Shown here one piece after another: positions 16,281 to 25,599 of a stretch of DNA of 64,000 nt. Numbering within the stretch: position 1 is the stretch's first letter; every line of letters starts with the position of its first letter. Both the position numbers and the translations under genes were made by a program. Below the pieces are notes generated by a model. The model was not told the origin of the DNA. It saw only the letters and a program-made list of their open reading frames with translations, and made no database searches. The stretch lies in contig CAMWMD010000005.1 of assembly GCA_947175265.1 (NCBI GenBank), positions 40,454-104,453 on the forward strand, read 5' to 3'. The stretch is from an uncultured Porphyromonadaceae bacterium. GTDB taxonomy: Bacteria; Bacteroidota; Bacteroidia; Bacteroidales; Muribaculaceae.

Positions 16281-18485
16281 TTATATCTCCTCTATATGGA
16301 GCACTGTGCTGTCGAAATTGTTTCCTATGCCGAGCGAGATTCCCTCGTTCATAAGATAGTCGCCCGGAAATACCTTCCCGTCGCCATAAAATGACGGCCA
16401 ATCTTTTTTATTCAATTCTGTGATGCGGTATTGCTTATCGGGGTCGAGTCCCTTGAGGCGTGTCTGGAAGAAGGTGGTCCGGCCGTGATATTTGAGACTG
16501 TAGGCAAAGAAGACTGCCTCCTTCCCGTCTTTCGATACATACTGATGCGATGCCCACCCGGTTCCGTCCTCGGGGTTCTTGAGGCGGTAGAGATCCCCAA
16601 ACTGCACTATGGGGCGAATCTTCTTATAGGCCTCAATTGCCTTCTGGGCAAACGCCCATTCCTCCTCATTAAGATGCTTGGGCTGCAACTCAAGTCCGAG
16701 GCGACCGGCCATCGCCACGTCAAAACGGTATTTTAGCGGTGCCGTCATCCCCGTCTGATGGTTAGGACTTGTCGAAACGTGTGAGGCGGTGGCTATCGCG
16801 GGATAGAACAGATTGGTGCTGTTTTGAATCCGTATCCTGTCGAGAGAGTTGGTATTGTCGCTTGTCCAGAATTCGTCATGATATTTCAATGCCCCCATGT
16901 CAAGGCGTGCCCCTCCCGAACTGCATAGCTGAATCATGACATCCGGATGTTTCTGACGAATACGGTCGTAGACTGAATAGAGCCCTTTCGTATAGTCTAT
17001 CCAAAAATGCGACTGACGGTCGGCAGGAAGATAGTCCGAACCAAAATCGGTCACAAAGCGGTTGGCATCCCATTTGATATAACTGATATCCCGGCTCATT
17101 CCCATGACATCATCGAAAGTCTTGACTATGAAATCCTGCACCTCCGGATTAGTCAAATCAAGAATCCATTGCTGACGGATCTGGAGCTTGTCCCGATTCC
17201 CGCTCTTTACTATCCATTCCGGATGGGTCTCTGCAAGGCGGCTTTTCGGATTCACCATTTCCGGCTCTATCCAGATGCCGAATTTCAATCCTTTCTTTAC
17301 GGCGTGCTTGGCCAGATAGTCGATTCCTCTCGGAAGTTTTTGAGTGTTTACTTGCCAGTCGCCCAGACCTGAGTGATCTGTATTGCGCGCATATTCTCCG
17401 TTTCCAAACCACCCGTCGTCAAGAACAAACATCTCGACTCCTATTTTGGCTGCATCATCAATCATGTCGGTGATGGTCTTCTCGTCGAAATCCATATATG
17501 CCCCCTCCCAACTGTTGAGCACTACCGGACGTTCCATATCCGAATGGGAAAGGGAGTGATGGCGAATCCAGTCGTGGAGATTGCGTGAGACTTGACCACG
17601 GCCCCGGTTGCTGAATGTCCACACCATCTCGGGGGTCGTGAGGCTCTCGCCGTTGTCAAGATAATAGGTGGAAGCAAAGTCGTTCACCCCTCCAACGACG
17701 TTCATACGTCCGCACTCATCTTGCTCGAACGTCAGTTTATAGTTGCCCGACCATGCGAGTGCTCCTCCGTAGACTTCCCCTGCATCTTCCCTCGCCGGCC
17801 CGTTGAGTGAGAGTAGAAAAGCGGGATTGGCTGTCTGGGTGGCCTGTACACCTCGCTTCGATTCTATGCTCTTTATGCCCGGCTGAAGCTGTTCTTCCAC
17901 AAGTTGCATCTCTGTGGCCCACACTCCGTGAAAATGGGTAAGATAGTAGGAGTCGGCATGAAGTGGAAGATAGGTGGAGGCGAGGTTCTCTACTGTGAGA
18001 CGGCTCCCTTCATTATTGGTAAGGCGCGCCGACTGGGTGATGACGTTCTCTTTTCCGTAGGCCGTATAGATCAGGGTGAGCTCTATGTCATAGAGGGGGT
18101 CTTTCAGTTTGACTTCTGTACATGTCACCCCTTCCTCCGGTTGAGTCACTGAATGGGATACATATTTCAGGTGGGTTGTATGCGACCCGTCGCCATGTAT
18201 GAGTTTCAATGCCGGCGAAATCATCACATATCCTCCGTAAGCCGGAAAGGCCTGGGGGGCATAGCCGGCTCCGTTATCCGGCTGCTCTCGGTATTCCTTC
18301 GTGTTATAGGGCAATACGTTTTTAAATTTCTTGCCATAATAATTATGCACGAGATTACCGTTTCCCGATACGGTCATCACCATCTCCGTATCATCGGTCG
18401 ATACCCGGATGGGGGAGTTTTCATTGGCAGAGACACTCAGTGAGGCTGCTGCAAGGGTTAGTGAAAGAAAAGTTTTCATTATCAT
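16281..18485 (-). CDS. Alpha-galactosidase, glycoside hydrolase family 36, secreted
   Basis: 734 residues, full length for GH36; Met3 (18479) could also be the start. The signal peptide (residues 1-20, ending SVSA) predicts export to the periplasm. GH36 landmarks: LNSWEGAYMDF, VLDDGWFGNG near 355, GIWIEPEMVNP near 404, the nucleophile Asp473 in YIKWDAN, CSSGGARLDMG near 521, and the acid/base Asp543 in WTSDNTN. It removes terminal alpha-1,6-linked galactose from melibiose, raffinose-type sugars or galactomannan. It is the first gene of the locus, preceded by a -7 box at 18540-18547. Released galactose would feed GalK, the nucleotidyltransferase and GalE downstream. Its fine specificity is not readable from sequence. 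Confidence 0.94.
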   Translation of the reverse strand: MIMKTFLSLTLAAASLSVSANENSPIRVSTDDTEMVMTVSGNGNLVHNYYGKKFKNVLPYNTKEYREQPDNGAGYAPQAFPAYGGYVMISPALKLIHGDGSHTTHLKYVSHSVTQPEEGVTCTEVKLKDPLYDIELTLIYTAYGKENVITQSARLTNNEGSRLTVENLASTYLPLHADSYYLTHFHGVWATEMQLVEEQLQPGIKSIESKRGVQATQTANPAFLLSLNGPAREDAGEVYGGALAWSGNYKLTFEQDECGRMNVVGGVNDFASTYYLDNGESLTTPEMVWTFSNRGRGQVSRNLHDWIRHHSLSHSDMERPVVLNSWEGAYMDFDEKTITDMIDDAAKIGVEMFVLDDGWFGNGEYARNTDHSGLGDWQVNTQKLPRGIDYLAKHAVKKGLKFGIWIEPEMVNPKSRLAETHPEWIVKSGNRDKLQIRQQWILDLTNPEVQDFIVKTFDDVMGMSRDISYIKWDANRFVTDFGSDYLPADRQSHFWIDYTKGLYSVYDRIRQKHPDVMIQLCSSGGARLDMGALKYHDEFWTSDNTNSLDRIRIQNSTNLFYPAIATASHVSTSPNHQTGMTAPLKYRFDVAMAGRLGLELQPKHLNEEEWAFAQKAIEAYKKIRPIVQFGDLYRLKNPEDGTGWASHQYVSKDGKEAVFFAYSLKYHGRTTFFQTRLKGLDPDKQYRITELNKKDWPSFYGDGKVFPGDYLMNEGISLGIGNNFDSTVLHIEEI

Positions 18486-18539
18486 GGTCTGTAGTTTTTT
18501 GATTCGTCATGCGGCGGAAGTTCTGTTCCTTCGACACCG

Positions 18540-18547
18540 CAAAATTA
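18540..18547 (-). promoter_or_regulatory. -7 promoter box for the GH36 gene (TAATTTTG on minus strand)
   Basis: CAAAATTA on the plus strand, about 55 bases upstream of the GH36 start. It is embedded in GACACCGCAAAATTA, which recurs exactly at 29336-29349 upstream of the capsid-like operon. Confidence 0.55.
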
Positions 18548-18713
18548 CAACCCCTCTCACAACGCCTAAAATTCTTTTGCTCCATTTGCTTGGTAATTTC
18601 AGTCCTTTTTACTTTCACTCAGACCTTTGACTCATTTTTACCAATTATCTGAACTAAAATTACCACCCTGCTCCCACTCTTCCCCTTCTCTGAGCAATTC
18701 TAATAAAATTAAA

Positions 18714-18737
18714 GGAGCCCATCCTACGACAGGCTCC
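18714..18737 (-). terminator. Rho-independent terminator of secDF
   Basis: On the minus strand GGAGCC pairs with GGCTCC around a 12-base loop and is followed by TTTAATTTTATT. It lies 35 bases past the secDF stop codon. Confidence 0.75.
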
Positions 18738-18771
18738 CTCAATTTATTTCTATTTTATTGAATCCTCTCTA

Positions 18772-21744
18772 TCAGTTGAAGCGACGGTTGCCGTTGAGGG
18801 CAGGTTTCCCTTCGGCTTCCTTAGCCTGCTTCTTAGTGGAGTTCTTGATGATGTTGTAGGCTATCGGGGCTGCGCAATAGAGAGAGCAGAACGTACCCAC
18901 GATTACACCGAATATCATTGCGAACGTGAAACTGCGTATTGTGTCGCCACCGAGGAAGAAGATGCAGCAGAGTACGAGCAGTGTGGAGAACGAGGTCATG
19001 ACCGTACGTGTCAATGTCGTGTTGAGCGACTTGTTGAACGTCACGTAACGATCCTCCTTCGGATAGAGTTTCATCATCTCGCGCACACGGTCAAACACTA
19101 CCACCGTATCGTTGATCTGATAACCGATGATGGTCAGCACGGCGGCGATGAACGACTGGTCAATCTCCATAGAGAAGGGGAGGAAGCCCCAGCAGATGGA
19201 GTAGAAGCCGATGATGAGGAAGGCTGTCAGTGCCACCGCGCAGACAGCGCCGACTGAGAAGGCTATATTGCGGAAACGAACGAGGATGTAGAGGAACATG
19301 CAGACCACTGCGATACCTACTGCCCAGTATGCGTCGCGCTTCATGTCGTCGGCCACGGAGGGACCAACCTTCTGAATAGATATGATACCATGGCTCTCAT
19401 CGGCTACCGTAAACGCACTCTCATCCATTACCTTGCCGTCGGCTCCGGTAAGCTCAGGCTTAAGGTTTTTATAGAGGAGACCCGTAATCTCGTTGTCAAT
19501 GTTGGCATCCTCAGCTGCAATCTTATAGTTGGTAGAGATACGCACCTTGGAAGCATCATCAATTGTGATCACACCTACACTGACTGTCTTGTCGTTGGCC
19601 TCGGTCTGGAGGGCGTCAAGAAGACGTGCCTGGATAGCGGAGGGATCCACATCCTTCTCAAACTGCACCACATAGTTGCGGCCTCCTGAGAAGTCGATAC
19701 CCTGGTTCATCCCGCGGAATACGAGGGAGGCGATGGAAATCACAATGAGGAAAAGCCAGAAGGCTGCCACAGGCTTAGCCTGCTTCAGGAAATTGACATG
19801 TGTGTTTGCAAGGAAATTGCGGCTGATCTTGGTGTCGAAGGTCATGTTGGCGCATCGGCCGTTCTTCGTGATGAGGTCGAAGGCTATGCGGGTCAGGAAC
19901 ACTGCTGTGAAGAATGAGCAGACAAGACCGATGATAAGGGTGGTTGCGAAGCCTTTGATCGGACCTGAACCGAAGATAAGGAGGATGACACCGGTGATGA
20001 CCGAGGTAAGGTTAGAGTCGAAGATGGCCGAGAAGGCATTGCTGTAACCTTCCGAGATGGCCTGACGGAGTTTCTTGCCGAGGCGGAGCTCCTCTTTGGT
20101 GCGCTCAAAGATAAGCACGTTGGCGTCAACGGCCATACCGAGGGCGAGCACGATACCGGCGATACCGGAAAGGGTGAGCACTGCCTGGAACGATGCGAGT
20201 ATACCGAGGGTGAAGTAAAGGTTGAGGATAAGACCCACGTTAGCCACAAGACCGGGCACTACACCGTAGATGAGGATCATGAAGACCATCAGGAGAGCGA
20301 TTGCCACGATGAAGGAGAGGAAGCCCTGATGCACGGCCTCGGCACCGAGGCTCGGGCCGATAACGTTGTTGCTCACCACCTCGACTTTCGCGCTCATCTT
20401 ACCTGACTTGAGCACGTTGGCAAGGTCGTTCGCCTCTTCAGGTGTGAAGCTGCCGGTAATCTGTGAGCGGCCGCCGGTAATCTCATTATTTACGTTCGGA
20501 AATGAGTAGACGTTGTTGTCAAGCACGATGGCTATGGGGCGGTTGATATTGTTGCGGGTGATGGTGGCCCATGCCTGAGCGCCGTTGTCGCTCATGGTCA
20601 TGTTGACCATGTTGCCCTGAAGTTTGTCAAACTCGCTGCTTGCCGAAGTGATGACGTCGCCCTGGAGAGCCGGATCTCCCTTGAGGGCTACGAGTTGCCA
20701 GTAGGGAGTGGTGCGGTCTTCGCCGTTATCTTTCTTCAGCACGTTCCCCTGAGCATCAAAGACAGGCATATCGAGTGCCTTCACTGTCCAGGCTGCCGAA
20801 AAATCGCTGGGAAGTTTCTGCTTTGCGAGAGGTGAGGAGAGGATGCTGTCGACGAGGGCACGGTTCTGCGGAGTGACCATACCGATCACCGGGCTACCCT
20901 TGCGCTGTACACCACCGAGAAGTTCTATGAGATTCGTGTGGTTGACGGTATCCTGCTGAGCCCACATCTGGGCGAATGCGTTGAGATCATTGGAAATCTC
21001 GTCATAGTTGTATACTTCGTAGAACTCCAGGTTGGCTGAAGATTTGAGAAGCTCGGTGACGCGCTCCGGCTCCTTAACGCCGGGAAGCTCAAGAAGAATC
21101 TGGCCTGACTTGTCCTGAAGTTTCTGGATGTTAGGTGCAACTACACCGAACTGGTCAATACGTGTACGGAAAATGTTAAAGGCTGCGTCAACCTGGCTGT
21201 CTACCTGCTTCTCGAGAGCGGAGACTACCTCGGCATTGGTTGAATTTCCCTTAATCTTGGAGAGGAACTCTCCCTCGCGCTCAAACAATCCGGCCATTAC
21301 GCCCGGCTGGATATAGGAGGCAAACTTGTTGATAAAATCCTTGTCCGAACCCTTTGCTCCGGCTGCCTGGGCCTTGGAGATGGCCTCATCAATCTGACGT
21401 AGCTGGCTCTCGCCGGCTGCATACTGACGGAGGATGTCGGGAACCGAAATCTCGAGAACAACGTTCATGCCACCCTTAAGGTCAAGACCGAGACCGATCT
21501 CAAGTTTGCGGACCTGATTGTAGGTGTAGCCCAAATATACCTTCTCTTTGTCGATTGAATCGTTGAACTGCTTCAGATTCTGTTTGTAGGCATCATTGGT
21601 GACGTCTGTGGTCTTCGACATCATGGCCGCATACTCCTGAGCCTTCTTCTCGTAGTGAGAGGTCACAAAGCTGAAGGAAATATAGAAGCCGCAGATGAGG
21701 ACCAAAAGGACGGCAATGGTGCTGATAAACCCTTTGTTCTGCAT
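18772..21744 (-). CDS. secDF: Protein translocase subunit SecDF (fused SecD-SecF)
   Basis: 990 residues, the fused form usual in Bacteroidetes. The SecD half begins with one TM helix, then the P1 head with LGLDLKGGMNVVLEI near residue 88, and a C-terminal TM bundle with LALGMAVDANVLIFERTKEE. The SecF half begins near residue 640 (MNQGIDFSGGRNYVVQF) and ends with the matching bundle, including GYQINDTVVVFDRVREMM. It works with SecYEG in the inner membrane and uses the proton motive force to complete translocation. It is a single-gene unit with a promoter box at 21863-21870 and a terminator at 18714-18737. Nothing unusual in the sequence. Confidence 0.97.
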   Translation of the reverse strand: MQNKGFISTIAVLLVLICGFYISFSFVTSHYEKKAQEYAAMMSKTTDVTNDAYKQNLKQFNDSIDKEKVYLGYTYNQVRKLEIGLGLDLKGGMNVVLEISVPDILRQYAAGESQLRQIDEAISKAQAAGAKGSDKDFINKFASYIQPGVMAGLFEREGEFLSKIKGNSTNAEVVSALEKQVDSQVDAAFNIFRTRIDQFGVVAPNIQKLQDKSGQILLELPGVKEPERVTELLKSSANLEFYEVYNYDEISNDLNAFAQMWAQQDTVNHTNLIELLGGVQRKGSPVIGMVTPQNRALVDSILSSPLAKQKLPSDFSAAWTVKALDMPVFDAQGNVLKKDNGEDRTTPYWQLVALKGDPALQGDVITSASSEFDKLQGNMVNMTMSDNGAQAWATITRNNINRPIAIVLDNNVYSFPNVNNEITGGRSQITGSFTPEEANDLANVLKSGKMSAKVEVVSNNVIGPSLGAEAVHQGFLSFIVAIALLMVFMILIYGVVPGLVANVGLILNLYFTLGILASFQAVLTLSGIAGIVLALGMAVDANVLIFERTKEELRLGKKLRQAISEGYSNAFSAIFDSNLTSVITGVILLIFGSGPIKGFATTLIIGLVCSFFTAVFLTRIAFDLITKNGRCANMTFDTKISRNFLANTHVNFLKQAKPVAAFWLFLIVISIASLVFRGMNQGIDFSGGRNYVVQFEKDVDPSAIQARLLDALQTEANDKTVSVGVITIDDASKVRISTNYKIAAEDANIDNEITGLLYKNLKPELTGADGKVMDESAFTVADESHGIISIQKVGPSVADDMKRDAYWAVGIAVVCMFLYILVRFRNIAFSVGAVCAVALTAFLIIGFYSICWGFLPFSMEIDQSFIAAVLTIIGYQINDTVVVFDRVREMMKLYPKEDRYVTFNKSLNTTLTRTVMTSFSTLLVLCCIFFLGGDTIRSFTFAMIFGVIVGTFCSLYCAAPIAYNIIKNSTKKQAKEAEGKPALNGNRRFN

Positions 21745-21862
21745 TTTCTGTTTGGTTTTATTGTTGTTTGTTTGATTGTGTTTCGGTTAGTTGTTTCCCT
21801 TTTTGATGGGGGTAGCCACAACGACATCCCCCCTCGCTCCGCAAGGGGAATTTTTCAGCTTG

Positions 21863-21870
21863 CAAATATA
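21863..21870 (-). promoter_or_regulatory. -7 promoter box for secDF (TATATTTG on minus strand)
   Basis: CAAATATA on the plus strand, about 120 bases upstream of the secDF start, which implies a leader of roughly 110 bases. Confidence 0.5.
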
Positions 21871-21976
21871 GTTCAATTTTTTGACCTAACCCATATTTCT
21901 CTCATTAAAATTGTATTTTTTACCTTTTTTACACAATTTTCACCCTCCTCTGTCATCTCCTCTCATTTTTTATTGC

Positions 21977-21984
21977 TACTTTTG
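21977..21984 (+). promoter_or_regulatory. -7 promoter box for the Ig-like lipoprotein gene (TACTTTTG)
   Basis: TAnnTTTG match 26 bases before the ATG at 22011. Confidence 0.55.
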
Positions 21985-22010
21985 ATGCCGTTTTTCTTAA
22001 ACCCGTCTTT

Positions 22011-24026
22011 ATGGCTTCCGAGATGCATCCTTTTCGCCTTCACAGGCTACCCCATATCATCATCATGTCTGCCTTCCTACTGGCAATGGCAGCCTGTGCC
22101 TCTATCGGCAACCCTTCCGGTGGTCCACGTGACGAAGACCCCCCGAGGTTTGTGAAGGCTAATCCGGCCCCGGGCTCCACCAACGTCAGCCGTCAGAAGA
22201 TTGAGATTGAGTTTGACGAACTCGTCAACGTGAAGGATGCTTTCACGAAAGTGGTCGTATCTCCCCCTTCCGTGCAGGTGCCACGTGTCACTTCGCTCGG
22301 AAGGAAGGTGACTGTCCAGTTTAACGACACCCTCCTCCCGAACACCACTTACTCAATCGACTTCGCAAACGCTATCGAAGACAACAACGAAGGAAACAAA
22401 CTCCAGGGTTTCACTTATACCTTCTCTACAGGAGAGACACTCGATTCGCTGAGGATATCCGGAATGGTGCTCTCCGCCGACGGGCTGGAGCCCCAACAGG
22501 GGATGCTCGTGGGTGTATACTCCAATCCCGCCGACTCCGCACTCTCTACCCTCCCCTTCGAGAGGGTGGCAAAGACCGACGACCGGGGGCGCTTCTCTAT
22601 TCTCGGCCTGAAGCCCGGGCAATACCGCATATTCGCAGTCAACGACATCGACAACGATTACAAACGCTCTAACCCGGAGGAGGCAATGGCTTTCTATGAT
22701 TTCACAATCTCTCCGGATTCCGAGAGGGTCATGGCCACCGACACCGTGTTCAATCTCCTGACAGGAGAGGTCGACACAATCCTAAACCGTGAGCGCACAC
22801 GGTTCCTCCCGAACGATATCCTGCTGCGCTCTTTCGAGAGCGACTACAAGGCTCAGTTCCTCCAGAAATACGAGCGCGTTGACTCCACACGTCTGTCGTT
22901 CATTTTCAACGCCCCCTCGAAGCAACTCCCCGAATTGTCGATTGTCGGAATCGACGGATATAAGGACTGGTACACTCTCGAGCGCTCCGCAAACAACGAT
23001 ACGCTCACCTATTGGCTACGCCCAAGAAGCTTAATAGCCGTGGATTCCCTCAGAATCGCCGCAACATACCTGCGCACTGACTCCGCTCAGAATCTCACCG
23101 CCGCGACCGATACCCTCCGTTTCTTTCGCCCGCAGGTGAAGCAGTCCAAAGACAACAAGAAGAAAAAGAAGGGGGAGGAAGCCGAGACCGACTCCCTCCC
23201 GCCACGCATACCCCCGCTCGGATACAAGATGATCACCTCCTCGACTCAGGAGGTATTCATGCCCGTGATAATGGAATTCGATACCCCTCTCGCCAAACTC
23301 GACTCCACCGCTTTCCATCTCGAGACGATGGTCGACTCCGTGTGGCTGCCCGTTAAGAAGGACTGGAAAATCGAGCCTTACGATACCTTGTCGCCGAGAA
23401 AACTGAAAGTGGAATATCCCTGGGATTATTCCACACAATATCGCCTGAGAGGCGACTCGCTCGCCGCAGAAGGTATCTACGGCCTTTTCTCCGACCCTAT
23501 TGAGCATAGTTTCAAGACAAAGGGCGAGGAGGATTATTGTGCCGTCACGTTCAAAATCACCAACTTCACCGACTCGATACCGGCCTTTGTGGAACTCCTC
23601 TCCACTTCCGATGCCCCTATCCGCCGTCTCCCTCTCGAAGGGAAGCAGGTGACCTTCCGCTATCTCCCACCCGGAAAATATTACGCCCGTATCTTCGAAG
23701 ACCATAACGGGAACGGACTCTACGACACGGGCGATTACTCCCTCGGCCGACAACCGGATATGGCTTATTACTATCCGAAAATCGTGTCGGTAAAGAAGAA
23801 CTGGGACAAGACTGAGGATTGGAACGTCTTCGACACCGCCATCGACCTCATGAAACCCGAGGCTATCAAGAAGAACAAGTCGGAGGCCGACAAGAAGGCT
23901 AAGAACGCCAAGCGTAACGACGACAACTATGACGATGGGGAGGATGACGAGCCTTTTGACCCTACGCGCAACCCTTTCAATCCGAACGACAACAGGAATA
24001 ACCGCAACCGCAACCGGAATTACTGA
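22011..24026 (+). CDS. Ig-like domain lipoprotein (Big_5/SbsA type)
   Basis: 671 residues from 22011; starts at 22023 (MHPF) or 22065 (MSAF) are also possible. A hydrophobic segment ends in the lipobox AMAAC, followed by ASIGNPSGGPRDEDPP, a layout common in Bacteroidetes. Residues ~45-140 form a bacterial Ig-like domain (PPRFVKANPAPGSTNV, then TTYSIDFANAIEDNNEGN). Further on are a beta-sandwich with GRFSILGLKPGQYRIFAV and a C-terminal segment (FEDHNGNGLYDTGDYSLGRQPD) that may bind metal. The tail is highly charged and low-complexity (Lys-rich, then Asp/Asn/Arg-rich). Probably a surface or periplasmic lipoprotein of the conserved core; its function is unknown. Confidence 0.85.
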   Translation: MASEMHPFRLHRLPHIIIMSAFLLAMAACASIGNPSGGPRDEDPPRFVKANPAPGSTNVSRQKIEIEFDELVNVKDAFTKVVVSPPSVQVPRVTSLGRKVTVQFNDTLLPNTTYSIDFANAIEDNNEGNKLQGFTYTFSTGETLDSLRISGMVLSADGLEPQQGMLVGVYSNPADSALSTLPFERVAKTDDRGRFSILGLKPGQYRIFAVNDIDNDYKRSNPEEAMAFYDFTISPDSERVMATDTVFNLLTGEVDTILNRERTRFLPNDILLRSFESDYKAQFLQKYERVDSTRLSFIFNAPSKQLPELSIVGIDGYKDWYTLERSANNDTLTYWLRPRSLIAVDSLRIAATYLRTDSAQNLTAATDTLRFFRPQVKQSKDNKKKKKGEEAETDSLPPRIPPLGYKMITSSTQEVFMPVIMEFDTPLAKLDSTAFHLETMVDSVWLPVKKDWKIEPYDTLSPRKLKVEYPWDYSTQYRLRGDSLAAEGIYGLFSDPIEHSFKTKGEEDYCAVTFKITNFTDSIPAFVELLSTSDAPIRRLPLEGKQVTFRYLPPGKYYARIFEDHNGNGLYDTGDYSLGRQPDMAYYYPKIVSVKKNWDKTEDWNVFDTAIDLMKPEAIKKNKSEADKKAKNAKRNDDNYDDGEDDEPFDPTRNPFNPNDNRNNRNRNRNY

Positions 24027-24034
24027 TTCCTGTC

Positions 24035-24523
24035 TCAGAATGGTGAGCATCTCCTGCTGAACGCGACCGGGAAATTCTCCCGGTTAGCCGTCGCGCATAT
24101 ATCTTTGAGTGATGAGGCCAGTTCGTCGCCTCTCCTGCGCCATGCCTCGGCCGAGGCCGGAAGTGTGACCGAAAGCCATTGGCTGAGCACCCTCGACACA
24201 ATGAATTCCCTAACGGCCTCCCTCACCCTGCTCTCCAATATGAATCCCCCGGCAGCGGGGAGGATGAGGTGAAGGGTGAGATGTTTTCCCGGCTTTCCTC
24301 CTCTTCCCCCCTCGAGTATGGGGAGAAGGAGGCAACGGGCCTCCGTGAAGGCGAGGTCAAGAAGACGGTTGGCGTGCGGGAGGTTCTCCTCCTCACAGAT
24401 ATCGAAAGTCTGATGCAGACGGTGCGGAGTCTCTTTCCCCTCCTCCACGTCGGCTACGAGATATGCCGCATCCGCTATATCGGTCAGCAGGTCGTCTCGG
24501 CGGAGACTCACTTTCCTTATCAT
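24035..24523 (-). CDS. Phage-module protein, paralogue 3 of 3
   Basis: 162 residues from the ATG at 24523 (MIRKVSLRRDDL), which overlaps the stop of the preceding gene as ATGA, a strong sign of translational coupling. I recognise no named family. It shares an outline with the two genes before it: an N-terminal beta-strand plus a D-(I/L) helix, a long middle section with charged turns, and a C-terminal motif QWLSVTLPASAEA...RRCSP that matches WYRITLPALAG...HRCAP and WFTITHKSDAP...KRCRP. It ends 9 bases from the convergent Ig-like lipoprotein gene. The setting suggests a head-tail connector or tail-completion role, but that is inference from position only. Confidence 0.6.
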   Translation of the reverse strand: MIRKVSLRRDDLLTDIADAAYLVADVEEGKETPHRLHQTFDICEEENLPHANRLLDLAFTEARCLLLPILEGGRGGKPGKHLTLHLILPAAGGFILESRVREAVREFIVSRVLSQWLSVTLPASAEAWRRRGDELASSLKDICATANRENFPVAFSRRCSPF

Positions 24524-25017
24524 GTCGCCCCCTTTGCCGATTTGCGGAGCGGACGGCAACGTTTGCTCACCGCCTCAACCATGATCCTCAATGATATCTC
24601 TGCAAGCGAGGCATACTCGGGTGCGTCGCTCTTGTGGGTGATGGTAAACCAGTCGACCACGGCTGAACTGACTATATACTGGTGGGCCGCCGATGCAAGT
24701 GTGTCAAGCGTGGCCAGATTATAGTTGGAGGGCATACGCAGCGAAAGGAAAAGACGTGTGTCAGATTCCGGAAGCACATTCGAGCCTTTCGTGTCTGTCT
24801 GTTGCAGATACTCCCCTAATTTTGTCTTCAGCGTGGAGAATGCCATGGAGATGCTGCGGAGCACCTGGTTGGCGTTCTCATCGTCATCGTTGGCCTGCAT
24901 GTTGGCCACAAGTTCATGGTTCGTGTCATCCCTGCGGCACTTCCCCGTCAGATACGTCTTGTTCTGTATGTCGTATATTATCTCGGCAAGGTCGAGATTG
25001 ATTTCAACTGTCTGCAT
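24520..25017 (-). CDS. Phage-module protein, paralogue 2 of 3
   Basis: 165 residues beginning MQTVEINLDLAEIIYDIQ. The N-terminus resembles that of paralogue 1 (MKTVDIEINRYDILEKV), and the C-terminal half has the shared AAHQYIVSSAVVDWFTIT segment and a final RCRP motif. A low-complexity NDDDENAN stretch lies near residue 45. It starts 21 bases after paralogue 1 and overlaps paralogue 3 by four bases. No signal peptide or membrane segment is seen. Function unknown; its co-location with capsid-like and head-completion-like genes suggests a virion component made in tandem variants. Confidence 0.62.
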   Translation of the reverse strand: MQTVEINLDLAEIIYDIQNKTYLTGKCRRDDTNHELVANMQANDDDENANQVLRSISMAFSTLKTKLGEYLQQTDTKGSNVLPESDTRLFLSLRMPSNYNLATLDTLASAAHQYIVSSAVVDWFTITHKSDAPEYASLAEISLRIMVEAVSKRCRPLRKSAKGAT

Positions 25018-25038
25018 GATTTGTCAAGATTGGATTCA

Positions 25039-25533
25039 TTATGTCAATTCATTTCGTGTCGCTACTGAAGATGTCCTCCTTCGGCGCGGCGCACAGCGGT
25101 GGCACAATTGCCGCTCCACCTCCCTGAGCAGGCGCAGGGAATCATCCTCAACCCCGCCGGCCAATGCCGGAAGGGTGATGCGGTACCATCTCGCAAGCAT
25201 GGCCGACACCATATAGGAGGAGATGGCCGACGACACCGCCGGAGTCAGGGAGTCGTCGTAGGCCCCGCTCAGATCAAGCGTGAGCGAGAGCGACGACCCG
25301 GCGAACGACGCTGTCCTTACAAATTGCTTTATCCTCTCCACAAGGGCGGCCGCAGCCTCATCCCAGTATCTCCCGAACAGTTTCCCGTCGGCATCAGCAG
25401 CCGTGACCCTGAAGAAGCGGCCCGCGGCATCGTCCTCTCCCTGAGGGGGTGTGCGCGCCCCGGAATATGCCGTGGCCTGAACCACCTTCTCAAGTATGTC
25501 GTATCTGTTTATCTCTATGTCAACTGTTTTCAT
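25039..25533 (-). CDS. Phage-module protein, paralogue 1 of 3
   Basis: 164 residues starting MKTVDIEINRYDILEKV. The middle section contains DLSGAYDDSLTPAVSSAISSYMVSAML, then WYRITLPALAGG, and a basic C-terminus (HRCAPRRRRT). It is first in a three-gene run transcribed divergently from the S24 repressor, with 66 bases between the two starts. I see no TAnnTTTG box on the minus strand there, so this run may rely on another promoter type or on a repressor-controlled site. Not recognised as a named family. Confidence 0.6.
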   Translation of the reverse strand: MKTVDIEINRYDILEKVVQATAYSGARTPPQGEDDAAGRFFRVTAADADGKLFGRYWDEAAAALVERIKQFVRTASFAGSSLSLTLDLSGAYDDSLTPAVSSAISSYMVSAMLARWYRITLPALAGGVEDDSLRLLREVERQLCHRCAPRRRRTSSVATRNELT

Positions 25534-25568
25534 ACTTAAAAATATTTGGAAAATAAATACTTTATATA

Positions 25569-25576
25569 TAACTTTG
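25569..25576 (+). promoter_or_regulatory. -7 promoter box for the S24 repressor gene (TAACTTTG)
   Basis: Perfect TAnnTTTG with a TTG at 25546-25548, 20 bases upstream, as the -33 element. The ATG at 25600 follows within 24 bases, so the leader is very short. The 66-base divergent gap is a natural place for an operator. Confidence 0.65.
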
Positions 25577-25599
25577 CTTTATCTTTCTAAAGCATTATT

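Noticed and set aside
23031..24050. Long minus-strand open frame (339 codons) opposite the Ig-like lipoprotein
   Set aside because: It is the antisense shadow of a well-supported gene; the protein is Val/Gly-rich and resembles no family.
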